Assembly: GCA_021521415.1 (NCBI GenBank)
Contig: JAIQDT010005474.1
Span: 62,001 to 126,000 of the forward strand
Length of the DNA stretch: 64,000 bases
Direction of reading: 5' to 3'
Source: Bidens hawaiensis
Lineage: Eukaryota; Streptophyta; Magnoliopsida; Asterales; Asteraceae
Shown: piece by piece, positions 8,910-21,313 of the stretch
Layout: every line of letters begins with the position of its first letter
Position numbering within the stretch: position 1 is the stretch's first letter
Notes under the pieces: model-generated
Databases searched by the model: none
Seen by the model: the letters and a program-made list of their open reading frames with translations, nothing else
What the model was told of the DNA's origin: nothing
Made by a program: the position numbers and the translations under genes

Positions 8910-11819
8910 TGTAAGACCCCGAATCCCGGAAATCCTAAAGTTGGTCATCATATCCAAAAATTTATAAAAATTTAAAACTAAAGGCAAATTCATTTTATTA
9001 AAACCGTTTCAGAGTATAAAATTCAACGGAAAATCATAAATACTAAAACAAGTTCCCAAAACCCGGGAAATATGCCCAAAACCAAATTTAAATATGTCTA
9101 GTAATAATTGAAAAGGAACAGTGTTCATTATTGAAACCCTCGACTAGATATGACTTCAACCGTCCAAGTAGTCTTGAGCACGTCCAAGCGATAAGCATCC
9201 TCCTCTAAACCTAAAACTCACACTAACATACACACAAAGTCAGCTTGAGCTGAGTGAGTTCAATTTTAATAATTGACATTTATATAAATCGTTCCAAGAG
9301 TTTATATATAATACGGAATATGAGCAGTTAGGCCATAATAAACGATAAGTAGTCCTACTTATATATCTCTATAATTATATCCCTATGCATAACATCCAAT
9401 TAATAACATCAGGATCGAGCACACATACAACCCAAACACGTAACATTCCATCCCATGGTGATCATGCCACACGAGCCTCCCCCCTTACGGGCTTTCCAGG
9501 GCCCGCCATAGGATTTTAGAACATGAGTAGTATAGTTTGGCCCGACCAAGATCACCATCCACCGTATGCAAACAAAAAGTAGGCATACGCAAACATCCTT
9601 AGTCAATATGACTAATTAAGATCGCCAATCATAGGCCATAAAGTAACAAATGTATAAACATACATATATATTATTCCAAGATATAACATACTACAAGTAA
9701 GTCTATGGGCCATAAGGTAAGACATGTATAAACATTCGTATATATTATTCCAAGATATGCCATACTACAAGTAAGCCTATGGGCCATAAGGTAACACATG
9801 TATAAACATACGTAAATATTATTCGAAGATATGACGTACTACAAGTAAGTCTTGGCGAAATCATTTAAGCGGTTTATCAAGTAAAAACAGTTCGGTGTGT
9901 ATGCTAGCCCAAAACTTGAAAAGAGTAAAAAGGGGCATCATGAACTCACCTGACACGAGGCACACAATCAACAACGAGCTAGAGAACCTCTAAGCAAATC
10001 CACAATTAAAAGCATATCGGATTGCACACAAAGATTACTAACTGAACCGCACCGACTCATTTATTCTACGAGACGTTCTAACATGGTTTGATTGACCTAA
10101 ATCCTCGACCCTACCAAATTCAATTACATCAGCCCCCGAGGCCATGTATTCACCAAAACCACCCTTAGTTAATTCCGGTGACAAAGAATTCCCAAAATAC
10201 CCCAGCGAGTTGCTAGTTGAACGAATATGCGCGTTTATGAGTTGATTATGCTCTTATAAACCAACTCAGCCCCGTGTAGACCAAATTTAACAAAATCACA
10301 GCCAACAAGCCCACACGACGCTACACGAGTTGGATGGGTCGGTAATTCGCAAGCACAACGCACAAACTACCAATAAACGCGAATATGCGTTGTACCGACT
10401 CGTTTGAGTAACCGACAACCAATTCAGCCCCAATACTTAAAAAATCATTTTTCCACAGCCCGTATATCAAACCAAAGTTACACAAACTGAATTGGTTGTT
10501 AATTCCTTCAAACCTCGCGATAAACGCAACAATTAACAAACTAGACAACCGAAATCCTAGTTTTCAATCTATCAACAAGTGACTAACCAAACGAGCTTCA
10601 TAGCTCACGATTCTAAAGTATAATACATATAACATACCTAGGAAGATGACGGAGCAAAAACTTCAATTGATACAGCCCCGAAAAGAACACAATTGGACAG
10701 CCACCGGTGTAGCCTAAAACGAATGAATTGATCAATAACGAGTATAAGGAGGAGATTATAGCATGCAAAGATGCATTTTATTGCATAGGAAAATCATAGG
10801 AATAAATTATCAAATTTTTACCAGAGTTTAATAAATGTCTTAGGCTTTTAAAAATATTTTTGTTATATTTTTACAATGCACACAAAAATCATAAAAATTC
10901 CTCCAACACAGAAAGGTATGTACAGCTATTTTAGTGCACAACAAAAGTGTTTTATTTGTTTAAAAATCATTACCAAACCAAATTAAGTGATTCCAACTGG
11001 ATTGTAATCTTAACTCAAAAAAGTTCAGTAGTGGAATCAACTAATTTAGACTTGTCAAAAAAGAGTTATGATGTCGGGAAGACAGACCAAAATCCTACAC
11101 CCCACATCAACTTTGACACATGATCTTATAAAATCATAAAAACCATTCAAATCGCGTCCAAAAATTACATATTATACCTTCTGGAAACTAGACTCATTGT
11201 AGAATATCATGAAGTTACAGAACAATCAATAAACGAGTATGAATCTGTCAGAAACTGTTTTAATCAAAAGTCAAACCCTAACATGATTTTGACAACTCTA
11301 GGGTTTAATAAGCGATTTAATGATGAAAAAGACATTCCTTCATGTAGTACTAACCTGAAATTTATTGAATATGGATTAGAATAGGCTGAAGATGAAGAGA
11401 AAACGTGATAGGGGTGGGGGTGTTGTGACTGCCGATCGCAATCAGCAAGAGGAGATGGCAAAGTGTTAGAGGTTTTCCAAAAATTTACAATCTAGCCCTT
11501 CTACTTGCAATTGAGTTTACTTGCTTCCAAAGCTTATTAAATGAACTATTAGAATGGCCACAAGAGACCTCTCAACCTTAAATATTAAAAACCCGTCTAA
11601 CATACTCTACAACGCTTCATGCCGTTAAACGAAAAATAGCGAGTGCTACAAACTAATCCAGTCCTTTAAATTATGAGAGGTGATGTCTTGAGCAAAACGA
11701 CGGATAAATGGAATTTTAAAACGTATTAGAAGGCTTCTAAATTAAATAGATGAAACCCCGCCTTTTAAATAAACTTTTATATTCGATCGAGCCGATTAAC
11801 GGAATTTCCGGGCGTTACA
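8910..11819 (-). mobile_element. Y1: gypsy-type solo LTR, 2.9 kb
   Basis: It begins TGTAAGACCCC and ends GGGCGTTACA on the + strand; read on the minus strand it starts TGTAACGCCC like many plant gypsy LTRs. It is flanked by the 5-bp direct repeat ACACT (8905-8909 and 11820-11824). There is no primer site, polypurine tract or coding remnant, so a solo LTR is the simplest reading. A related LTR in opposite orientation starts at 63405: the segment near 11050-11240 (complement) matches 63885-64000. Confidence 0.85.
9634..9855. repeat. Tandem repeat, 3 units of 74 bp, inside Y1
   Basis: Units start at 9634, 9708 and 9782. Each begins GGCCATAA and continues through ATGTATAAACAT and ACTACAAGTAAG. 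They differ by only a few bases. Confidence 0.93.
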
Positions 11820-11824
11820 ACACT

Positions 11825-12121
11825 CGATTTTCAATTCTATTTCACTACTTATTTTAAGTTTATAGTAAATTATATTTTATTTCAAAATTTGATAAATTTT
11901 TCATATGTTTATTCAAAAATTTATGAGACTATTATTGAAATGCGAAAACTCGTGCTGACTCATGAGCATTTCAAGTTCGATTTCACATTTTGTTTCATGC
12001 GATTTATTTCCTCTATTTATTTTTATGATTTATATAGATGGATTCCTATTTTTGGAATTTTTCTTGTGATATTTCTTTTGGTTACTATACGAATTTTATA
12101 TTTACGTTTTGTGTCATGTGA
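11825..12121 (+). other. X1 internal remnant between Y1 and the Tekay element
   Basis: This AT-rich sequence continues the interrupted X1 interior, including one possible further unit of the degenerate repeat near 11945. There is no coding remnant. Confidence 0.6.
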
Positions 12122-12126
12122 ATTCT

Positions 12127-15048
12127 TGTGACAATTGAGACAAAACTAGGTACACCTTAATACGCAATTACCAATTTAACGATTAAACGCGTATTACGTA
12201 CCGAACAAACGAATGACCGAACGGGTCTGGTTAGTTACAAACCAAGCATTGTATCATCCGTTAAGCCGAAAAAGACTTACCAAACACTTACTTAAAATGT
12301 TTTAAGTGATCCGTGAAAATATTTTCAATTTTTACAAACGTATAGTATGCTTTATAAATTTACACAAAAATAGCAAAAAAAACACTTGTTTTTGCACTGT
12401 TTGTCGTACCCGATATATTTTTCGCGCCAAAAACAGAACCCGAAATAAATTTGAACTCGAAATTTCACATTTGGGCACGTAAATCGAGAAAAGTGGGCAA
12501 AATGGGCCCAAAAGGGGGCCCAACAAGCCCAGCCCGCCAAAATGGACTCCTTTTTGTTATATAAGTTGTTTTAAATGCACTTTATGTCATTTTCAAAACA
12601 AAATATCCTACTTTAGACCAGCTTGCTTGCTTCTTGATCAAAAACCTGCTGTTCTTCAACCAAACCCTAGGTAAACTTGTCATTTTAATCAATTTTTAAC
12701 TTGTTTAAACATGTTTAATTTCATATAAACATAGTTTGATTACCAAAAATCTCTTCTAAACATGGAAAAACCCTAAAAATGGTCCAAAAATATATTTTGA
12801 TTATACACATGGTTAGGAACCTAGTTTGATAGTTTTTTTGGCCATAAACACGGATTAGAGGGTTTAAACGGCGTTTTTACAGTTCAAAAGTTCGGTTTAG
12901 AACCCTAACCGAAACCCTAATGTTCATGGCTGGTCTCTTGATGATACATGCTTAGTTTGTGATATAGGAACTGTACCTAGCTTATGTAGATGCACAAGGA
13001 CCTGGAAATTGGATTAAGAAAGCAAAAATGGGCGAAAACCACAAAGGTAATGCCGAAATGCTTGATTACGAGCTGTTTAGGTTAAGGTTGTGATGCGCTT
13101 ATTTTTAGGTCATAATTATTTGCAGGGACATCAGTGGTAATATGATTTGGTCCCTGGTCAAATTTGGTAATTTTTCGACCATCCGAGAATATTTGGCGAA
13201 TTTATTACCGAATTGGGACGTTTAATTGGGAAAAATAGTTAAAATGCTTGAAAAATTTTGAAATTTTGTAGGGAACTCAAATTTGGTATATTTTGACCAT
13301 ATATGAAATTTGGAATCTTTTGGAAAAGCCTAAGTGTGTTTTGTGTATATGCGTTTATATGAGTTTTATAGTCGAATTTGATCCGAAAAGAATATTGAAC
13401 AAGGTTGTTACATTCTGGAATGGATACATATAGTTTTGGGATATAATTTGAGTATCCAGGAATTTTTGTGGAATATTTGGAAATCGTTTGGGATAAACGG
13501 ACGATTTTCAGGTTAAATATAGCTGGTAAAATGAATTTTTATAAATTAATAAACCAGTAAATAATTCCAGAAATATTTTTATAAAAATATGCATATTTTA
13601 TTTGATAAGTGGCTAAATTTTTATAATTTAATGATTAACGGTTAATTAGTTATGCTAATTTAAAAAATTAAACAAATTCAATTCTAATAAAAACCGACAA
13701 GTTCGTGATTAACGAACCTGCGGGAATATCAGAACACCAAGAGTGATCAAAAATCATATTTTTAGATTAATTAAGTAAAAACAAACCTTTTTATGAGAAA
13801 CCTGGACAATCTGGATAGATTGTCCACGTTTCTCCTCAAATCAAACTGAATAAACGGAAACAGGCCCCGTAGCGAATCCGGAACCCCAATGTGTGATCTT
13901 TCTGTATAACTTAATTATTTTATCAACCAACACATTTACCCATGCTTACTTCCCCATAACTGTTTTCTGAACGCATAAACGAACAACTTGGCCCAGCTGG
14001 AAAAACGGGGAAACTGAGCCAAGTTCGGTTTTAAGTATTAAACATTAAACAACATCACAATCTAAGCCTATTGACACTTTTTGGGTGTACCAGCTATACC
14101 CAGATTAGTTATACAGCCCAGTTTAGTATAATGATTATAATAATATTAAAATATTAATATTATTATAATATTGATTATAGGGGTTCGTGATACGAGTCAA
14201 CCTAACTACAAGCTGACGCTGTACTGAATCCCTATTAAACCGTGAGTTTCATGACTCCACTTTAAATTGTTTTATGAACTTTTTGGGTGAAAAACATGTT
14301 GATGCATATCTATATATTATGAATTGTTTGATGATGGGAATTATCTAAGTGCTAACACACGAAAGTCCCCACGAACACAGTGATTAACTTCGAGCCGGTG
14401 GCTTGTGAATAGTGCTATTGGTTTGACAAACACAAACGGAATCGGCCTGGTTGCCGTGTCACATAGCGCTGTTTGCACATGACCATATTTATACAAACAG
14501 GCTATGTAGTGTTAGACATAGCTACCGGGGCATGTTGTGGGCGTAAGGGGAGCCACCGTGGTTGATTGAGCGTGGGAAATGGATGCACGCAGCATAGACA
14601 GTCAAGGCTTCACTGTAGCTTAGCATAATTACATTGTAAACATACAAACAAACGTACTTGTGAACGTATATACATACATACTTGCGTATTTACAATATGT
14701 GATTGTTGTACGTGCATCTGAATTCTTGAAAACCGTGAAACTCACCAACTATTTGTAGTCGACCCATTTTAACATGTTTTTCAGGTACTGGATTGGATTA
14801 GAAAGTCAATGTGCTACGTGTTTGACTTGCGACCAATGCTGGGTGGATTGATGCAAGTGTGCTAGTAATATGTAAAGCCGCTTAACGGGCTAGATTTAGT
14901 TTGTATCATCTAGTTGTAACAAAGTTAGATTGATGTAAAATATTGTAAACTAGTTTGTATTGTTCTTTATAAACAATGTGGTTGATACCAGAGGTGTCTG
15001 TTACATTTCCATTTTACGCTTCTGCAAATCGCTCAACGGGGTGTGACA
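12127..15048 (+). repeat. 5' LTR of the Tekay element (2922 bp)
   Basis: It starts TGTGACAATTGAG and ends GGGGTGTGACA. It contains about 656 bp (roughly 13644-14299) missing from the 3' LTR, and lacks 149 bp that the 3' LTR has after GGTCTGGTTA. ORFs of 60-65 codons here are chance readings. Confidence 0.93.
14138..14180. repeat. AT-rich imperfect palindrome in the Tekay 5' LTR
   Basis: A run of TAATATTA-type repeats can fold on itself. It lies inside the part deleted from the 3' LTR. Confidence 0.5.
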
Positions 15049-15053
15049 TAAGT

Positions 15054-15070
15054 TGGTATCAGAGCCATTG
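15054..15070 (+). other. Primer binding site (tRNA-iMet type) of the Tekay element
   Basis: TGGTATCAGAGCCATTG lies five bases after the LTR end and is complementary to the 3' end of plant initiator tRNA-Met. Confidence 0.92.
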
Positions 15071-16859
15071 GTTATGAAGGATTAGGTTATCCCTTAGGGT
15101 ACCTAAAATTTAACCGTAGGTTCGATTAAATCTGGGAAAATAAATAATAATTTAATATTATATGCTGATGGATGCCGGGATGAACTTGTAGGGCAATTGA
15201 CTTATTATTGTCCGGAACATAATAATAGACTTGCTTGTACGAGGGAATTCGGAGGAAGTTGTGGAACGTACGGGTAGGTAAAAATGACAACATATGAGTA
15301 TAAAAGGTAATACTGAGTATGTGTGTATATATATATATATATATAACACGCATACGTGCTTATCTGGATGAAGGTGAACGAATACGTGTACGTACTGTAC
15401 TGTCGATAATACTAAGTCTCCGTGTAACGAATATTATATTCGATTATAATCAATATTAATTTAAGATTGTATTTTATTAAAAATAGCATTATATTCTATC
15501 ATAATTAATATTGTACCTGACTATAACAAATAACATATTTTATTTGGTCATAAGTAATAATATTCTCTACTCTGATTCCTAATATTGAAAATATTAATTT
15601 TATAACAAATTGTGAAAACGAAAGATGTTGAAAACGGTAGTCTCATATCGGATGAAGAACTGATGTTGCCTGTAAACGGAAATGCAAGGACGTTCTAGCG
15701 AGTCCAAACTAAATCTTGCTGTATGATTGAATCACAGACCGAGCGTAAATTCAATGCCTAGAAAGGAACTGTGAAAGGTATGATATACGTATGTCCATCT
15801 CAAGGGAACACGACACTTTTTGATTCGGGCCTAATCTTTATCTCACATATGAGTTTCTAACAGCAAATTGAACTGTTTTCTAGCCATCTCCACTTCCATT
15901 GTTAAAAATAAACACAACTTCCAACAAAATAATTAAGAAAGAGTACGGTTATTCAAACTACAACTATAATAGCTATCCTATTAATTTTTAATAATATAAC
16001 AAACCATGACCACTTACATATGTCATACACCAGTTATGAAAATAATAATTCCTCAATACTTCACTAGTACCACCGACCTTGATAAACCTTCTTAACTAAT
16101 AAAATTATTAAATCCTCTGTGTATGAGTCCTAATCACTCCTATATTGTTTTCACTCCGACCAGTTATCACAAAAGAGAACCCTCACACCCGTGGACCAAT
16201 GACGTATCTTGGCTGGTAGATCCCATGCTTACTCCCAACTAACAAATTATCATTTTTAGTAGACCCAGCATGCTTGTGGGTACTGACTGACCTAATGAAA
16301 GAATTTTCTATAGCTAAATTTAATAACATCCAAAGGTTAAGAAAAATATGCAAATGCCTCCCGACTACAACACACTGTTTAAACTCATAACGAGCAAATG
16401 TCTATTTACGGGAGAGACAGGATAAAACAGTTACCCAATGGTAGGGTTACATCTGCACAATTGTGGTACAAGTTGTGAATTATTTGTGATTATTATACTA
16501 TGTGCCTAGATAGATAAGGATAGTATGACACTATTGTTTATAGTTTCGATACTCCCTGCAAGCATTTGATAGTATGCTATGCTGATATGGAGGACAATTT
16601 GAACCCGTTAGTATAAACATTGACCCTTATCGGGTTAAAATTACTTGTCGTGGGATGATAAATTTTGATATATACATGCAAAAAATAGCCTCAGTAGGCT
16701 AAACCTATGTACTACCCTGAGTATATGAGTACATGATTTGGTGTGTGTAGCACATAATTGCTATTTGAATTACCTGAATGTTAGCTAATGTGAATCCCTG
16801 TGTAGTGAGTTATAGGGAAAATTACTATTATGTGAGATATAGTTATTTATCATTATAGG
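15071..16859 (+). other. Tekay 5' leader, non-coding
   Basis: This stretch of about 1.8 kb between primer site and gag has no credible ORF. It includes a (TA)n microsatellite at about 15327-15345. Confidence 0.7.
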
Positions 16860-18100
16860 ATGGCCCCGAAGAAAACAAACACTTGAATTGAGCCAGTTGT
16901 GGCCGAAATGATTGTTTGGAAACTGCGAACAGTAACTCTGACAATCGCAGCGCGATTCACTGCTAGCATTAATACAGCGATGAATACAAATCAAAGGCCA
17001 AACTCTGATACGGCCGCGAATATTATTTAGCCGCCCAATACTAATACACCTACAAATGTTATTTTCTCGATAAATATGAACATTGTCACGAATAATGCTC
17101 TCCCACGGGACACAGGTGATACTGCCAATAACAATAATTTCCCCCACTAAATGCCATTGGCAACGACAAAAAAATCTTTTACCGAACATGAATACTAGTC
17201 ATAACAACCGTGACCCTTCACGACGGGAATACTCGTTTAAACGATTTAAGTTGTGCAAACTCATAAATTTTAGTGGTACTAAAGAATCAAATGAATTAGT
17301 AAAATGGACCGAGACGATAAAGTTAGTTATCTCTACCAGTAGCTCCTATCAAATTGTATCATTAATTATGCTACTATTACATTACCTAGCCACGTCCTTG
17401 TGTGGTAGAAAGCGATTGTACGAACTCGGGAACAAAAGGCAATTATCCGCATTGCCTGGGTAAGACTTAAAACCTTTATATTGAAATATTTGTCCAAGGA
17501 ATGAAATCCAAAATAAAAGGGGGGATCAACTGGAATACACAAACCGTTCTAACAATCTGGTTCGACAAATACTATGGTTAGTAATCCGAAAGTAGAGACC
17601 TTAGTTAATCCAGTTAGCCACTTAACTTTTGAGAATACCGGGGCGCAAGCCGAGGTGGTAACTTTGAATTCGATCAGTAAAGGTGTGTTGAAAATACTGG
17701 GAATCATCTAGTACAAAACGAGCTAACCACGCAACAGGAGTACAAGAGCTAGAATAGTTTAATCGTGCGTACCCTACAACTCAAAATAACACGACAATTA
17801 ATTCTAGTTCATAATTCAACATATGCAATGAACCTCTACCAAAGGGTATGCCGAATAAAGGCATGTCATAAAAGCGAGAAAACTGGATACTATGCCTGTA
17901 GCCGTGAAACTATTATAACACTGTAAACCGACCATTCTAAATTCATCACTTACAGTTAACCCAATCGTAACTAATTCGCTCACAACCTATGACAAACCCT
18001 TTTCCTTGTTATGAGTGTGGAAGTACAAAATGCTCCAAACAGAAATGTCCCAAATTATACCTAGAACGAACAACGACGTCTAACTTCGCTAGAGGCCACA
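16860..18100 (+). pseudogene. Tekay gag remnant
   Basis: It starts at ATGGCCCCGAAG (MAPKK). In-frame stops follow after MAPKKTNT, after AANII and after NNFPH, then a frameshift into the frame carrying YSFKRFKLCK..INFSGTKES, the conserved gag core (17220-17330). Near 17845-17900 a zinc-knuckle remnant reads as C-x(3)-C..GYYAC. A second (PFPCYECGS..KCPKLY) lies at about 17999-18060. The protein would package element RNA; this copy cannot encode it. Confidence 0.85.
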
Positions 18101-18159
18101 ATTAGTGATCAGATGCGATAAAGACACGATAAGACTTAAATGTGAGGAAGAGACATCCG

Positions 18160-18480
18160 TAATTCCTGATTATTATGCTTCAAATTCATTTGATATAGGT
18201 ATCGATAGAGGTCTTATTTCCACTAACTTGTTACCCCGAGAAATGTATCGGTTAATGAACTAGTAGACCCCTATATTATAGAATTTGCTAACAGAAAATC
18301 TATAACTATTAACCAAATACTCCAAAGCTGTTATATTATCCTAACCAGCCAACCAATTTTATTGACCTACTCCCATTCTAAGTTAGGAAGCATCGATGTA
18401 ATTGTCAGTATGGATTGGTTAGCTAAATACAAGGCGGAAATCATGTGTGATGACTAAATAGTTAAAATTCCCCTCTTGGA
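18160..18480 (+). pseudogene. Tekay protease remnant
   Basis: The reading ASNSFDIGIDRGLIS at about 18175-18225 corresponds to the aspartic protease active site FDTGA. The active-site Thr is replaced (FDIGI). Further on, GSIDVIVSMDWLAKYKAEI (about 18387-18445) matches the conserved protease C-terminal block of Tekay elements. Stops interrupt the frame. Confidence 0.8.
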
Positions 18481-18699
18481 TAATGAATCAATTATGGTAC
18501 AAGGAGAGGAGGTTGGTGCAATACCACCTCTCGTGTCTCAACTTAAAGTATTGCGCTTTCACCAAGAGTGTATGGCATTTCTGGAAAATGTAACCATAAA
18601 AACCTTAACGAAACATATAGGAGATATCCCTGCAGTACTCTAAAACTTTAATGTCTTCCTAATGAACTACCTGGAATACCACTATCTGACAAGTTAAAC

Positions 18700-19260
18700 T
18701 CTGAACTGACCTAACCGTAGGGGCAACTCCTATTACCAAGGCTCTTTATCGCCTGGCATTCTCTGAAATGTAAGAACTAATTACACAGCTACTAGAATTA
18801 TTAGATAAAGATTTCATAGGACCTAGCTATCCTTATTGGGCAGCACCGGTGTTGTTTGTAAAGGAGAAGGATTGAAGCTTTAGGATGTGCGTTGATTACC
18901 GGGAAATACACAAAATTGCCATCGAAAACCAATATCCTCTCCCACAATTAGACGAATTATTCAATCAGCTCCAAGGAACGAATTATTTCTCGAAAATCGA
19001 CCTCCGATCCAGCTATCTTCAAGTTAAAATCCAAGACGAAGATGTTTCTAAAACGGCGTTTCGGACTCAGTAAAGTCGCTATGAATTTTCAATTATGCCT
19101 TTTGCGCTAACTAATACACCCGCAGTCTGCCTGGACCTCCTTAACTGAGTTGTAAACCGCACCTCAATAAATTCGTTGTAGTGTTTAGCAATGACATCTC
19201 GATATATTTGAAAACTAAGGTGGAACTTGAACAACATATACGAACAATCTTGGAGGCGTT
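18700..19260 (+). pseudogene. Tekay reverse transcriptase remnant
   Basis: The best-preserved stretch (18885-19073) reads CVDYRE, YPLPQLDELFNQLQG, YFSKIDLRS and KTAFRTQ, diagnostic of Ty3/gypsy RT. It is followed after a stop by YEFSIMPFALTNTPAVC. The segment expected to hold the catalytic FIDD is garbled (about 19180-19210). Confidence 0.9.
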
Positions 19261-19539
19261 GAGGAAGGAGGAATTGTCCAAGTATGAATTTTAGCTACAA
19301 GGATTATGAATTTTGAACACGTTATTAGCTTACATGGAATTTACGTACACCCGAACAAAGCTGATAAACACCAGAGTCAACAAAAGAAATTCGCTAAATT
19401 TTGGAATTAGCTGAGTATTATCAGCGCTTTATTGTACACTTTCAGTTTAGCCCAACCTTTAACCCTTTTAACCCAAGAAAACTGAATTTATGATTGGGAA
19501 AGAGAACAAGAAATGACTTTTAATCGTTAAAAACAGAAA

Positions 19540-19830
19540 CTTTGTCAAACCCCTATACTAAATCTCCCAGAAGGGATTGATAACCTTGTAATATATTGTG
19601 ATACATCCCGAGAAGAATTAGAATGTGTTAATACAGAGAAACAAGGTTATAACATACACTTCCTAACAATAAAAAACACACGAGAAAATTACATTATCTT
19701 TGACTCGGAGTATGGGATGGTTGTTTTTACACCTAAGGCATGGGAATGATACCTATATGCCATTAAATGAATAATTTACATGAGTCACAAAAGTCTATGA
19801 CTTGCAGTTGAACGGTCAAAACTAGATATG
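19540..19830 (+). pseudogene. Tekay RNase H remnant
   Basis: LPEGIDNLVIYCDTS near 19567-19610 corresponds to the RNase H YCDAS block. It is followed by ENYIIFDSEYGMVVFTPKAWE and the block equivalent to YTDHKSL (here YMSHKSL). Stops are present. Confidence 0.8.
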
Positions 19831-20049
19831 GGGTAACGAAGACGAGGCTCGTGAAACAATTGTAATTGAGAAAAACCAATTCCTTAAGTTGAAGGGATAA
19901 AGCTAAACATTAGAAAGTACGGGTATTTGAAACTATTGTTTAGACAAACATTATCGGGCATATTCATATCACCCAAAAGAAATCCCTAAGAGCCGAACAT
20001 TTAGAAAACAACATCTTGTACGAAGAAGATAAGAACTTTGAAAAGGAAT

Positions 20050-21300
20050 ACCGATGAAATTCTATACCTCGAACAAACCGATTCTGAATTATAAATCTTG
20101 GTAACTTACGAGGCCTGATCATGGACGAAGTACGCAAGTCTAGATATTCCAATTATTCAAGAACCGATAAAAAGTACAAACATTCAAATAAATATTATTA
20201 GTAATCCAAATATTTGACTCGTGCTAGAATTAAAGCAGAGTATCAAAAACTCTTAGTAACGTTATAACAACCGGAAACTCCCACTAAAATGAGGAACAAA
20301 CTATAATGAGCTTCACAACACACCTTCGTCAATCGTTCCAAGAACTCACTGTAATCCGGGTACCAATTGACCGGCTAACTTAAACTGCATACTCTCTCCC
20401 GATCCATAACAATTACACAACTGAAAAGCACGTGTACAATTATGTCAACAAAATCATACCTCGACATGGTATGTCAATTTCGATTACTTTGGACTGAAAT
20501 AGTCATTACGCCTCTTATGTTCTGATAAATTTAAGGAACTGAATATGGTTTAACCACGACCTGTCGTTCCCAAACAAACGATTGATTTGGACAAGCTATT
20601 CAGGCACTGAAAGAATTACTGAACCTTAGAGAAATGTAGGATCAACATTTCCACTGGTTTAATCCTCGTATTCTAATAATTACCATAATATTATACGAGC
20701 GACACTATAACTGATATGATATCAGCAAGAGTATAAATCATCACCTTAATAAGATAAAATTTAGCAACATTCAGAATTCAATTCAAAACCCAATTTGAGT
20801 CCGGAAACCACAGATAAAACTCATAGAAATCAAAAACAAACTGAAGGCCGCATAAATTTAATAAAAGAATTACACCGATGTATGTAATGAATTGTTGACC
20901 TTTGAAAAGTGGTATTCGAATTGCGAAAACTGATAAGTTGACATCAACATAAATAGAATTGTACGAGGTTGTCTCAGAAATTAATCCCGGAGCATATTGA
21001 ATAAACTATCTCGAGAATCGAGTTCATTCTCAATTTTAGTTATACTAAAAATTTCTTATATACAAAAACAAACAAGTGTCTTAATGATAAGGCAGAGTTA
21101 GTACCACTTGAAAACTTTCACATAGCTAAGTTGGTGATGAACACGTATAAATAGTGGACGGGAAAATCAAACAGTTACGACTCAATAAAACTTTCAAGGA
21201 TCAAGGTTTGGTAAAATCCACAACGGGGAACCAATTATATTCCTGTTTGTCCCTAAGGGGCATATAATTGGCATAATAGAATTTTGAGGACGAAATATAC
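20050..21300 (+). pseudogene. Tekay integrase and possible chromodomain remnant
   Basis: Integrase fragments include DEVRKSRYSNY (near 20123), RARIKAEYQKLL...QPETPTKM (near 20220-20290, the zinc-binding/linker area) and blocks around 20330-20500 that match the catalytic core in order but not in quality. At 21140-21260 the reading DGKIKQLRLNKTFKDQ...TGNQLY resembles the chromodomain segment of Tekay integrases (DREIKRLR-type). The chromodomain call is inference. Confidence 0.6.
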
Positions 21301-21301
21301 T

Positions 21302-21313
21302 AACGGGGGAGAA
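21302..21313 (+). other. Polypurine tract of the Tekay element
   Basis: AACGGGGGAGAA directly precedes the 3' LTR start TGTGACA. Confidence 0.9.

Noticed and set aside
12332..12540. Two overlapping minus-strand ORFs of 62-64 codons
   Set aside because: They lie inside the Tekay 5' LTR, have no motifs, and the matching 3' LTR does not preserve them convincingly.
15327..15345. TATA box in the Tekay leader
   Set aside because: Simple (TA)n microsatellite in a non-coding leader.
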